From positions 1-37,463 of the forward strand of contig WSYG01000014.1 in NCBI GenBank assembly GCA_009773735.1: DNA of 37,463 bases, given 5' to 3'. Shown here piece after piece: positions 24,903 through 31,899 of this stretch (position 1 is its first letter; each line of letters begins with the position of its first letter). The translations under genes and the position numbers were made by a program. The notes under the pieces were generated by a model. It ran no database searches. It saw nothing but the letters and a program-made list of their open reading frames with translations, and was not told where the DNA came from. The stretch comes from Erysipelotrichaceae bacterium. Its GTDB lineage: Bacteria > Bacillota_I > Bacilli_A > Erysipelotrichales > Erysipelotrichaceae.

Positions 24903-25394
24903 TTATTCTAATGTAAAGTCGAAGTATTCTTTAACTTGTTTGGTTGAAGCATCTTTCCAAGAAACCACCATCTTAAGATGAATTGGTCTCATGTTTGAGA
25001 TTCCGTTGAGCACAAATCCTTGAACATAGTTTGTTGGTTTATTGATCTGATTCGGAATCATATAATACGTCTTGTCTTCAAAGATCCCAACACTGGGCAT
25101 CATGGTTTCACTGATGACCAGCGAACCATCATCATGGATCAGCAAGATCTCAACATCATACATCGCTACTTGTGGACGATCGATGATGACATCATATCGA
25201 TAAGTTTGATTCCCAAGATCGGTTACTGAATAATCAATATAGAAGTAGAAAGAAGAAGTTTTTAAATCTTTCGCATTCAAAACATCTGTATACAGTGTTT
25301 TGTAGGATTCAAATTTCAGTCGTTCTTGTTGGGCAGCATTGGTACAGCCGCTCATCATCACTAAACTGAGGAATAAAACGATGATCTTTTTCAT
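24903..25394 (-). CDS. Small predicted lipoprotein, function unknown
   Basis: A 163-aa exported lipoprotein: MKKIIVLFLSLVMMSGC is a type II signal peptide with lipid-attachment Cys17. The mature part is beta-rich, with no family I recognise. The ATG at 25394 is preceded by no Shine-Dalgarno sequence; an alternative ATG is at 25400. TGCTATAAT lies exactly six bases upstream of the chosen ATG, so transcription would start on the A of the start codon. Its terminator has been split by the insertion that starts 13 bases beyond the stop codon. Confidence 0.8.
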   Translation of the reverse strand: MKKIIVLFLSLVMMSGCTNAAQQERLKFESYKTLYTDVLNAKDLKTSSFYFYIDYSVTDLGNQTYRYDVIIDRPQVAMYDVEILLIHDDGSLVISETMMPSVGIFEDKTYYMIPNQINKPTNYVQGFVLNGISNMRPIHLKMVVSWKDASTKQVKEYFDFTLE

Positions 25395-25400
25395 ACTCAT

Positions 25401-25409
25401 ATTATAGCA
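25401..25409 (-). promoter_or_regulatory. Extended -10 promoter giving a leaderless lipoprotein mRNA
   Basis: TGCTATAAT on the minus strand is a perfect extended -10. Six bases separate it from the ATG at 25394, which puts the predicted transcription start on the start codon. There is no clear -35 and no ribosome binding site. Confidence 0.5.
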
Positions 25410-25413
25410 CAGG

Positions 25414-25899
25414 CTATTTTGCTTTACGGTTCTTGAGAAGTTCAGAGAGTTTGTCTCCAACGCTTACAGGAACACTGTGTGTTTTACCATCCAACATCGC
25501 AATACTAACCATACGACGTGTTGCAGGGCTAACCGCACGAATGCTTTTGATTCTAAAATCTTGACCGGAATATACGACAGTTTTTTCAAAGACATGAACA
25601 AATTCAACGGTTTGGACATTGACCCATTCAGAAAAAGTCATGATCGCAAAAACCCCGATATACGTAAGACCTTGAAATAGATCAGGATTGAAGAATGCCA
25701 TGATCACAAAAGCTAAAGTTGCAGCCGCAAATAAATAAAGTGCAACACGAGTTCCATTTAATTTGAATTTCTCAACCAGCGTATCTTTCTGAGTCACTTC
25801 ACCCAGAATTGTTTTAAACTTGCGATAATCTTTGATTCTCATAAATAAGACGAACCCCGCAACAACTACGGTCAATAAACTGACGATCTGATCTGTCAT
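25414..25899 (-). CDS. Membrane protein of unknown function
   Basis: A 161-aa protein with three predicted membrane segments (about 6-20, 52-70, 74-90) and a soluble C-terminal half of about 70 residues that is beta-rich (VEFVHVFEKTVVYSGQDFRIKSIRAV). A basic loop lies between the first two segments. I do not recognise the family. The ATG at 25899 begins one base after the tyrS stop, with AAAGGGG as ribosome binding site inside tyrS, so it is co-transcribed with tyrS and should share its T-box control. Confidence 0.75.
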   Translation of the reverse strand: MTDQIVSLLTVVVAGFVLFMRIKDYRKFKTILGEVTQKDTLVEKFKLNGTRVALYLFAAATLAFVIMAFFNPDLFQGLTYIGVFAIMTFSEWVNVQTVEFVHVFEKTVVYSGQDFRIKSIRAVSPATRRMVSIAMLDGKTHSVPVSVGDKLSELLKNRKAK

Positions 25900-25900
25900 A

Positions 25901-27151
25901 TTACCCCTTTAACTTCATGATGAAGTAGTTTTTCTTCCCTTTTCTCAAAACATGAATATGTTGATGCAGGGCATTCTCTTTACTTAAGACATAATCTAAG
26001 GCAATGATCTTTTCACCATTGACACTGATGGAACCCTTTTCGATCAGGTCACGGGCTTCTCGTTTACTGATGGCCAACTTCCCTTGAATCAAGACATCGA
26101 TCAAAGGCAAGGCAACATCACTTTCTAGACTAGGCGCATCACTTAGTGCTGCTAGGATATCATTCAAGTTGAGATCACGCCATTGACCACTGAAGAATAC
26201 TTCTGTAATTTGTTTGGATTGAGTTAAGCTTTCTAACCCATGAACCAGTTCAGTCAACTCTTCAGCCAAAGCTTTTTGAGCTGTCCGAAGATGCCCTTCT
26301 GTTTTGACGCCAGCTTCATAACTCATGATTTCTTCAGGGGATTTCATGGATAAACGTTTCATGAAATCGATGACATCAGAATCTGATACATTGAGCCAAT
26401 ATTGATAGAAAGCGTAAGGCGATGTTTTTTCTGCATTCAACCAAATGTTTTCACCTTCAGATTTACCAAATTTAGAGCCATCGGTATTGGTGATCAAAGG
26501 TGATGTCACGCCAAAGACTTTCGCATTATCCATGGTTCTACGAATCAATTCAGTCCCGCTGGTTAGATTGCCCCATTGATCAGATCCTCCGATTTGAACT
26601 TCGCAATCATATTTTTGATACAGATGCATAAAATCAACGGCTTGTAAGATTGTGTAAGTAAATTCTGTAAAACTGATTCCACTGGATAAACGGGATGAGA
26701 TGGTATCCTTGTTGATCATATAGGCAACATTGAAGTGTTTGCCATAATCTCTTAAGAAACTTAAGATATCGATCTTAGATAACCAATCGTAATTATTGAC
26801 CGCAATAAAGTTGTTTGTTCCTTCATGCTCTAAGAAACGAGCCAACAATGCTTTTATTTTTGTTCCATTGGCTCTTACTTCTTCGATGGTCAGCAGTTTG
26901 CGTTCAGTCGTAGGTCGAGGATCACCGATCATTCCAGTCGCATCTCCGATCAATGCAATCGGTGTATGACCATGCAATTGATATCTGCGTAAAAGCAAGA
27001 TCTGTTGTAAAGACCCGATATGTAAAGAATCTGCGGTAGGATCAAACCCACAATATAATCTTAAAGGTTTTTTTAGACGCTCAATAAAAGCTTCCTCATC
27101 GGTAATGTCTTTGATTAAACCTCGCCATTTTAATTCTTCGTATAAATTCAT
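25901..27151 (-). CDS. tyrS: Tyrosyl-tRNA synthetase
   Basis: This class Ic aminoacyl-tRNA synthetase charges tRNA-Tyr. The HIGH-like HIGS is at about 44-47, followed by GGSDQWGN and the KMSKS-equivalent KFGKS, with a C-terminal S4-like RNA-binding domain (ISKREARDLIEKGSISVNGEKI). From the ATG at 27151 it has 416 aa, usual for this family; GGAGGAAG precedes it. The frame is open 16 codons upstream, into the terminator of the leader, and those residues are not coding. It is regulated by a T-box. Confidence 0.97.
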   Translation of the reverse strand: MNLYEELKWRGLIKDITDEEAFIERLKKPLRLYCGFDPTADSLHIGSLQQILLLRRYQLHGHTPIALIGDATGMIGDPRPTTERKLLTIEEVRANGTKIKALLARFLEHEGTNNFIAVNNYDWLSKIDILSFLRDYGKHFNVAYMINKDTISSRLSSGISFTEFTYTILQAVDFMHLYQKYDCEVQIGGSDQWGNLTSGTELIRRTMDNAKVFGVTSPLITNTDGSKFGKSEGENIWLNAEKTSPYAFYQYWLNVSDSDVIDFMKRLSMKSPEEIMSYEAGVKTEGHLRTAQKALAEELTELVHGLESLTQSKQITEVFFSGQWRDLNLNDILAALSDAPSLESDVALPLIDVLIQGKLAISKREARDLIEKGSISVNGEKIIALDYVLSKENALHQHIHVLRKGKKNYFIMKLKG

Positions 27152-27159
27152 TTTTCTTC

Positions 27160-27372
27160 CTCCAATATAAAAGCACCCTCCAAGGGTGCTGGTCTGCACG
27201 GTACCACCTTAGTTACGCTTTCGCTGATCACTTTGACCCATAACGCGGGATTTCGGCTTTACTTTACATAAAGCAGCTCCAAGTTGTATTCCTTAAGAAG
27301 ACGGGATAATTTTCACCAACCATTATCTCGCTAAACCGCTTAACTTAAGTACTCTGACTTATCTTCGCTTTT
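27160..27372 (-). promoter_or_regulatory. Tyrosine T-box leader of tyrS
   Basis: This is a tRNA-sensing riboswitch that reads uncharged tRNA-Tyr. The T-box AAGGTGGTACCGTGCA is at 27195-27210, pairing to form the antiterminator that would hold the tRNA 3' end. The specifier TAC (Tyr) is at 27286-27288 in the context GGAATACAACT. The terminator at 27167-27190 is AGCACCC/GGGTGCT with a T-run, just before the tyrS ribosome binding site. Stem I elements, including a GGTTGGTG segment, lie upstream of the specifier. Confidence 0.93.
27167..27190 (-). terminator. T-box terminator
   Basis: AGCACCC and GGGTGCT form a strong stem with TTTTAT after it on the minus strand. Its 5' half overlaps the sequence needed for the antiterminator, giving the on/off switch for tyrS. 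Confidence 0.85.
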
Positions 27373-27379
27373 AAATGAT

Positions 27380-28369
27380 TTACTTTGTCGATTGACGTGG
27401 GGTAAACAAATAACTCAGTTCGATTTCTCGTTCATCAACTGGATTTTGATTGAGCATCTTGGTCATGACACGCATGGCCACAGCTCCTAAGTCATAAGCT
27501 GGAATGGCGAAACTGCTGATTTGAGGTCTGACCATCGAATTGTATTTTGTATCGATGACACAAACTACTTCCATATCTTGAGGGATACGGATGTTATTTT
27601 CTGCAGCTGCATTGATAACAGCCATTGCTTGAGAGTCGCGATGCGCAATAATCAATTCATGTTTGTTGGTTCGAAGATATTCTTTGAGATAGGCATATGA
27701 GCTTCGATATTCGCGTGGGATCTCGATAAAATTTTTAAACACAAGACCTTTTTTCTCAAAAGCTTGAGATGCGCCTAAGATAAGCTGTTCAACCATATAC
27801 TTGTTTTTACGGTCTTGTACGATGGCGATATCGGTCTTGCCTTGTTCAAGGTATGAGGATACCAATTCATACATGGCTTTTTGAAGATTGACATAGACAG
27901 AGGCGATGTTTTCAGAACTCATCTGATTGCCAACCAAAACGATAGGGAATTGATATTTTGTTAAAGCGGTCAATTCATCGACCATGAGTTTGTCATTATA
28001 GATGATGACCCCATCGACTCTGGATTTGATGATGTTTTCAATGATGTCACCGATTTGCATGATGGCTTCACTGGTGGTATGCAATGTAATGTTGTATTTA
28101 TAGATCTTAGCAACATCCAACAAACCATTGATGATTTGTCCGGTATATGAAAAACTAGCTTCCGGAATCAATAAAGCAATGGATGTCGTTTTCTGTAAGG
28201 CCAGTCCTTGAGCGATCGCATTGGGTTTATACCCCAACTTATCGATGGCTTGATTGACCCGGTTACGGGTATCTTCTCTTACGATTTCAAGTCCGTTGAT
28301 GACGCGCGAAACCGTTGCCAAAGACACATTGGCCTCGTTGGCGACATCATAGATGGTAACACGCTTCAT
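27380..28369 (-). CDS. ccpA: LacI-family transcriptional regulator, CcpA-like
   Basis: A 329-aa repressor with an N-terminal LacI helix-turn-helix and hinge (MKRVTIYDVANEANVSLATVSRVINGL...LGYKPNAIAQGLA) and a periplasmic-binding-protein-like sensor domain. CcpA mediates carbon catabolite control with HPr-Ser46-P. The DNA-binding part is very close to CcpA, and the place next to tyrS and ytxH/ytxG matches ccpA in Bacillus. The sensor domain is more divergent (for example IIENIIKSRVDGVIIYND), so a sugar-specific LacI protein is the alternative. The ATG at 28369 follows AAGGAG, inside the end of the preceding gene. Confidence 0.82.
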   Translation of the reverse strand: MKRVTIYDVANEANVSLATVSRVINGLEIVREDTRNRVNQAIDKLGYKPNAIAQGLALQKTTSIALLIPEASFSYTGQIINGLLDVAKIYKYNITLHTTSEAIMQIGDIIENIIKSRVDGVIIYNDKLMVDELTALTKYQFPIVLVGNQMSSENIASVYVNLQKAMYELVSSYLEQGKTDIAIVQDRKNKYMVEQLILGASQAFEKKGLVFKNFIEIPREYRSSYAYLKEYLRTNKHELIIAHRDSQAMAVINAAAENNIRIPQDMEVVCVIDTKYNSMVRPQISSFAIPAYDLGAVAMRVMTKMLNQNPVDEREIELSYLFTPRQSTK

Positions 28370-28371
28370 AA

Positions 28372-28737
28372 CTACTCCTTGTTCTTGAGGGCTTTCTTGA
28401 GGGCTACAACGCCTTTTTCTGCGACCTCGATCGTTTTATCCTTGGCTTTTTCGATGTTTTCTTGAACATCTGGTCTTTCAAAGAATTCTGTGGTTTTGTC
28501 TCCAACATACTTGGCGCCTTTAATGGCTCCATCTTTGACCTGATTGGCTCCGTCTACAACTTTGGCTTTGAGTTCTTCATCATGGACGACTTCATCGATC
28601 TTCTTGCCTGTTTTGTTGGCGAGATCAACAACATCGTCTTTGAATGATTCTAGATTTTCTTTTAGATGCTTGTCATCCGCAAACTTATTTGCTTTCACGA
28701 CCAGTTTGTCTAATTCTTCTTTAAAGTTCTTTTTCAT
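28372..28737 (-). CDS. YtxH-like helical protein
   Basis: A 121-residue, charged, Lys/Glu/Asp-rich helical protein with repeating segments such as DGANQVKDGAIKGAKYVGDK. Unlike typical YtxH proteins it has no clear N-terminal glycine-rich membrane segment, so it may be soluble or bind DNA or membrane surfaces. The ATG at 28737 follows ATAGGAG; the open frame upstream has no support. Assignment rests mainly on position between a DUF948 gene and ccpA. Function unknown; envelope stress is an often-suggested role for the pair. Confidence 0.65.
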   Translation of the reverse strand: MKKNFKEELDKLVVKANKFADDKHLKENLESFKDDVVDLANKTGKKIDEVVHDEELKAKVVDGANQVKDGAIKGAKYVGDKTTEFFERPDVQENIEKAKDKTIEVAEKGVVALKKALKNKE

Positions 28738-28744
28738 TTTGCTC

Positions 28745-29131
28745 CTATAGACCGAGTTCATCCTCGGTTATTTCTACTGAATCACTGCTTTGATCATTGT
28801 CTTTAACTTTATCTTTACGCTTTAAAACATTCTCTTTAAACCAATCCAACACGATTTCATAATTCTTGACCGCTGATACTGCCAAGGTCTTAACGGCATT
28901 TTCAGCAGCACTGTTGATGGAATCAATGGTTCTTGAAACATTAACAACAGTGTTAAGTGGTCCATCGATTTTTTTCATCGTTGCATCCACTTGATCTAAG
29001 GTTTTTTCTACTTTTTTCATAAGATCAAAACTTCTTCTCAATATAATTATGAGTAAAACAAAGATTGCGACCCCTAATACAGGGAGCAACTTCAGTGATA
29101 CGCTCGATAAAGTATCTAATAATGCGTCCAT
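28745..29131 (-). CDS. DUF948 (YtxG-like) membrane protein
   Basis: A 128-aa protein with one N-terminal membrane segment (about 13-31) and a helical rest, RSFDLMKKVEKTLDQVDATMKKIDGPLNTVVNVSRTIDSIN, typical of DUF948. The C-terminus is acidic. Function unknown. It heads a ytxG-ytxH-ccpA unit with its own promoter, as in B. subtilis, where ytxG and ytxH are linked to stress and ccpA follows nearby. Confidence 0.8.
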   Translation of the reverse strand: MDALLDTLSSVSLKLLPVLGVAIFVLLIIILRRSFDLMKKVEKTLDQVDATMKKIDGPLNTVVNVSRTIDSINSAAENAVKTLAVSAVKNYEIVLDWFKENVLKRKDKVKDNDQSSDSVEITEDELGL

Positions 29132-29148
29132 ATTGTCACCTCAATGAC

Positions 29149-29177
29149 AGTATAAACGAAAATGTAAAAATTTTCAA
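29149..29177 (-). promoter_or_regulatory. Promoter of the ytxG-ytxH-ccpA unit
   Basis: TTGAAA (29172-29177) and TATACT (29149-29154) on the minus strand, 17 bases apart. The -35 box overlaps the murC stop codon, the same arrangement as the rpsB promoter over the xerC stop. Confidence 0.75.
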
Positions 29178-30478
29178 GAATTCTGATAGCGCTTTAATGC
29201 ATCAGATAAGATATAAATGTCTTTTGAACTCATAAATAAGTAACAAGCAGGTGCATGTTGAGCCAAAATGATGGCCCCTGCTTGATCTTCAGTAATGACA
29301 CTTGCATTCTTACAGCGTTTTTGAAGATAGGTGATGTCGATATCAATACCCACTTCTTTATCATCGATCGCATTAAAATCGATCAAGTAAACAAAATCAG
29401 CTTTATCTAAAGCTTTTGCGAATTCATCTGCGAAATGAAACAATCGGGATACCCGATGAGGTTTAAAAATCGCGATCAAAGGCTTTGTAGGATATCTTAA
29501 TTTTGCTGCATCGATCGTTACGCTGACTTCAGTTGGATGATGGGCATAATCATCAATATACACATTGTCCTTATTGGTTTCAACGACAAAGCGACGAGAA
29601 GCCCCTTTAAACTCATTAAGTCCTTTTTGTATCAAAGGCAGTGGGATCTTTTCAAGTAGTGCCACGGTTATTGTTCCTAAAGCATTCCAAACTAAATGTC
29701 TGCCTGAGAAAGGCAAGGTCATTTCACCTAGATATTCTTTATGGTAATAAAGATTAAAACGAGTATGATGCGTATCTTCTTCTAAGATTTCAGCATAGAC
29801 ATCATTTTTAGGATCGATTCCATAGAAAAGATGCTTTTTGGTTAAACGAAGTTGTCTGACTTGAGGATCATCCCCAAACAGAATCAAAGTATCACTTACG
29901 TTTTCAGCGAAATCTTCATAGGCTTGGCGATAATCCGCTTCATCTTTATAATAATCAACATGATCCAGATCAACATTGGTAATTACTGCATATTTTGGAA
30001 AATACGCATGAAAGAACCTTCGGTATTCATCCGCTTCAATTGCTAAATAAACTGAATCTTTTGATAAATGACCATGGCCATCTCCAATTAAGTAAGCCGT
30101 TTCTTTATATTGTCGCAAAATCGACGCCATCATGGTGGTCGTCGTTGTTTTACCATGTGAGCCAGTCAAGGCAACAGTGACATAGTTTTTGGCTAATTTT
30201 CCTAAAAATTCATGATACCGATATACGGTATATGTTTTATTTTGGCGGATATGTTTAACATCTTCAAAATCTTCTTTAAAAGCATTTCCGATGATGATGG
30301 TTGCTCCATCGCTTGGATAAGTCCCAAAAGAATGAATTGGGATATGCAACTCATGAAGTTGTTCTTCGGTAAAAAAATGTTTATCCAGGTCTGAACCTTC
30401 AACAAGCTCCCCTATTTCTTTCATCATACAAGCAAGGGCAGCCATTCCTGCACCTTTTATGCCAACAAAAAACAACAT
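29174..30478 (-). CDS. murC: UDP-N-acetylmuramate-L-alanine ligase
   Basis: MurC adds the first amino acid of the peptidoglycan stem peptide with ATP, in the cytoplasm. The N-terminal substrate domain starts MLFFVGIKGAGMAALA; the P-loop ALTGSHGKTTTT is at about 103-112; and the family's YIDDYAHHPTEV motif is present. The ATG at 30478 matches the family start (434 aa) and lies four bases after the preceding stop with GGGGAAG as ribosome binding site; an upstream in-frame start is not supported. It is proof of wall synthesis in this organism. Confidence 0.96.
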   Translation of the reverse strand: MLFFVGIKGAGMAALACMMKEIGELVEGSDLDKHFFTEEQLHELHIPIHSFGTYPSDGATIIIGNAFKEDFEDVKHIRQNKTYTVYRYHEFLGKLAKNYVTVALTGSHGKTTTTTMMASILRQYKETAYLIGDGHGHLSKDSVYLAIEADEYRRFFHAYFPKYAVITNVDLDHVDYYKDEADYRQAYEDFAENVSDTLILFGDDPQVRQLRLTKKHLFYGIDPKNDVYAEILEEDTHHTRFNLYYHKEYLGEMTLPFSGRHLVWNALGTITVALLEKIPLPLIQKGLNEFKGASRRFVVETNKDNVYIDDYAHHPTEVSVTIDAAKLRYPTKPLIAIFKPHRVSRLFHFADEFAKALDKADFVYLIDFNAIDDKEVGIDIDITYLQKRCKNASVITEDQAGAIILAQHAPACYLFMSSKDIYILSDALKRYQNS

Positions 30479-30479
30479 T

Positions 30480-31187
30480 TTAGTCTTCCCCAAATAAGGA
30501 GAATTGGGTGATGTCTTCACTTGCTTCAGCAGTTGCTTCTACAGTGGGTTCACTGACGACAGGTTCACTTACCACTGGTTTAATCTCTTGTGGTTTGATG
30601 AGATCTTCAAGCGATATGTTAGCGATGACGATCGGTTTGACTTCTTCGACATATTCCGCAACCTTTGCCTTAAACGGAGTTGGTTCCATTGAAACAGGAC
30701 CACTGCTAAATGCTGGTCCAGTTTTTTTATCTTTATGGATGGCACCATAATAAGGACTAATGACCGTTTGTAGATGACTGTCGTTTTTTACTTCAGCGGT
30801 TTGTACGAAACTTGGTCTTATATGGTCTTTTTCAGATTCTTTGACTCCAAACATGGGACTGATCACTGGTTTAAATTCATAAACATCCTTTGTAGGATTA
30901 GGTTTGCGATCGATAAAAGCAGGTTCTGATGGTCGCATAGGTTCAACTCTATCGCTAGGATCAAAGGATTTACCAGTTTGATTTAAACTAGAATCATCGA
31001 CAACGATATTTTCAAAACTACTGCGTTTTGGCTTTTCGATGGGCTCTGGTTCAACCTTAACAAGATCAGGTTGTTTCCTGATGGGTTCTATTTGTTTTTT
31101 GATCCGACTAAGTTCTTCATTATTCTCTACAGGTTGTTCTACGACTTCTTCTTCTTCAAACAACAATGACACTAGTTTTTTAAACAT
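30480..31187 (-). CDS. Unrecognised acidic proline-rich protein with paired VISP motifs
   Basis: A 235-aa, largely disordered protein with a short hydrophobic start (MFKKLVSLLFEEEEVV), many Pro, Glu and Lys, and no globular domain I recognise. Two short motifs repeat about 34 residues apart: VISPMFG (108-114) and VISPYYG (142-148), each followed by a charged stretch. The C-terminal part repeats PVVSEP. The ATG at 31187 follows AGGGAG. It precedes murC, the place where Bacillus has the translocase gene sftA, but nothing here resembles the SftA motor. A peptide docking role in the divisome is only a guess. Confidence 0.7.
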   Translation of the reverse strand: MFKKLVSLLFEEEEVVEQPVENNEELSRIKKQIEPIRKQPDLVKVEPEPIEKPKRSSFENIVVDDSSLNQTGKSFDPSDRVEPMRPSEPAFIDRKPNPTKDVYEFKPVISPMFGVKESEKDHIRPSFVQTAEVKNDSHLQTVISPYYGAIHKDKKTGPAFSSGPVSMEPTPFKAKVAEYVEEVKPIVIANISLEDLIKPQEIKPVVSEPVVSEPTVEATAEASEDITQFSLFGED

Positions 31188-31220
31188 AGGGTTCTCCCTT
31201 TGGGTTAAACGTGATTAATC

Positions 31221-31895
31221 TTAAGGTATTTCAACGGAGTCGCCACCAGAGATCATATCTAAAATGGTTCCGGACTCTGGAGCAATCTGGTTAAACATAT
31301 CCAAGGTTTCTTTCTTATAGTCAATCGATTCTCTGGCTGAATAAGATAATAAGACAGCTTCACTATCTACTGTGCTTGTTCTGGCAATCTGGATCATGTC
31401 GGCAAGAATCTCAGTACTTAACGCTAGAGGGGTGATGGCTACAAACATAAAGTATCCACCTTCCAAGGTCAGCATTATCTTGTTTTCGGTGATTTCTAAA
31501 ACACTGACCCGATATGTGATAGGTTCATCTTTTGAATTGAGGAAGTTCCCATCAAAAGTCATCACATTTTGTGTAGCTGCCAACATTGACTTGAAAGTCT
31601 TGGTTGAATCATAATACGTGTCACTGATGACATCGATGACATCCAGATTCATCAAGATATTGACATTGTTGCTGGTCAAAATAGAAGAAGTCACAGTTGA
31701 AGATTTCCGTCCGATATGGGACGGCAAATAATAACTGTAGAGCCCTTTGCGGATGTTGACGCTTGTGTTGGTTTTAAGTGCTTCTGCATCATCAGCAGAA
31801 GCCTTAAGATTGACCATAAGGTTCTCTTTGGTCAGCTTTGAACAAGCACTTAATCCAAACAGGATCAGGATAAGAAAAAGAATCCTTCTTTTCAT
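31221..31895 (-). CDS. Predicted lipoprotein, function unknown
   Basis: A 224-aa protein with signal peptide MKRRILFLILILFGLSAC and lipid-attachment Cys18. The mature part is mixed alpha/beta with a segment LTLEGGYFMFVAITP that suggests a beta-sheet core. I do not recognise the family. The ATG at 31895 has no Shine-Dalgarno sequence; TGATACAAT, an extended -10, lies exactly six bases before it and overlaps the last codons of the upstream aminopeptidase gene, so the mRNA may start at the ATG. It is followed by the proline-rich protein and murC. Confidence 0.8.
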   Translation of the reverse strand: MKRRILFLILILFGLSACSKLTKENLMVNLKASADDAEALKTNTSVNIRKGLYSYYLPSHIGRKSSTVTSSILTSNNVNILMNLDVIDVISDTYYDSTKTFKSMLAATQNVMTFDGNFLNSKDEPITYRVSVLEITENKIMLTLEGGYFMFVAITPLALSTEILADMIQIARTSTVDSEAVLLSYSARESIDYKKETLDMFNQIAPESGTILDMISGGDSVEIP

Positions 31896-31899
31896 AACT

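Larger units (their letters stand above)
23502..24904. repeat. Terminator hairpin split by insertion, with 4-bp GTTT target duplication
   Basis: AAACCATCTC (23502-23511) and GAGATGGTTT (24895-24904) are the two halves of a 10-bp stem. Each is bounded inside by GTTT (23512-23515 and 24891-24894). Removing the DNA between, plus one GTTT, restores a hairpin with a four-base loop just after the lipoprotein stop codon (24903), followed on the minus strand by a T-run: an intrinsic terminator. The duplication of exactly the loop bases is the expected scar of transposition. Confidence 0.75.

Noticed and set aside
23502-24904. Phase-variable invertible segment, because the ends are inverted repeats
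   Set aside because: The GTTT core is in direct orientation on both sides and the outer arms rebuild a terminator, which fits insertion with target duplication. No promoter faces outward and no invertase gene is near.
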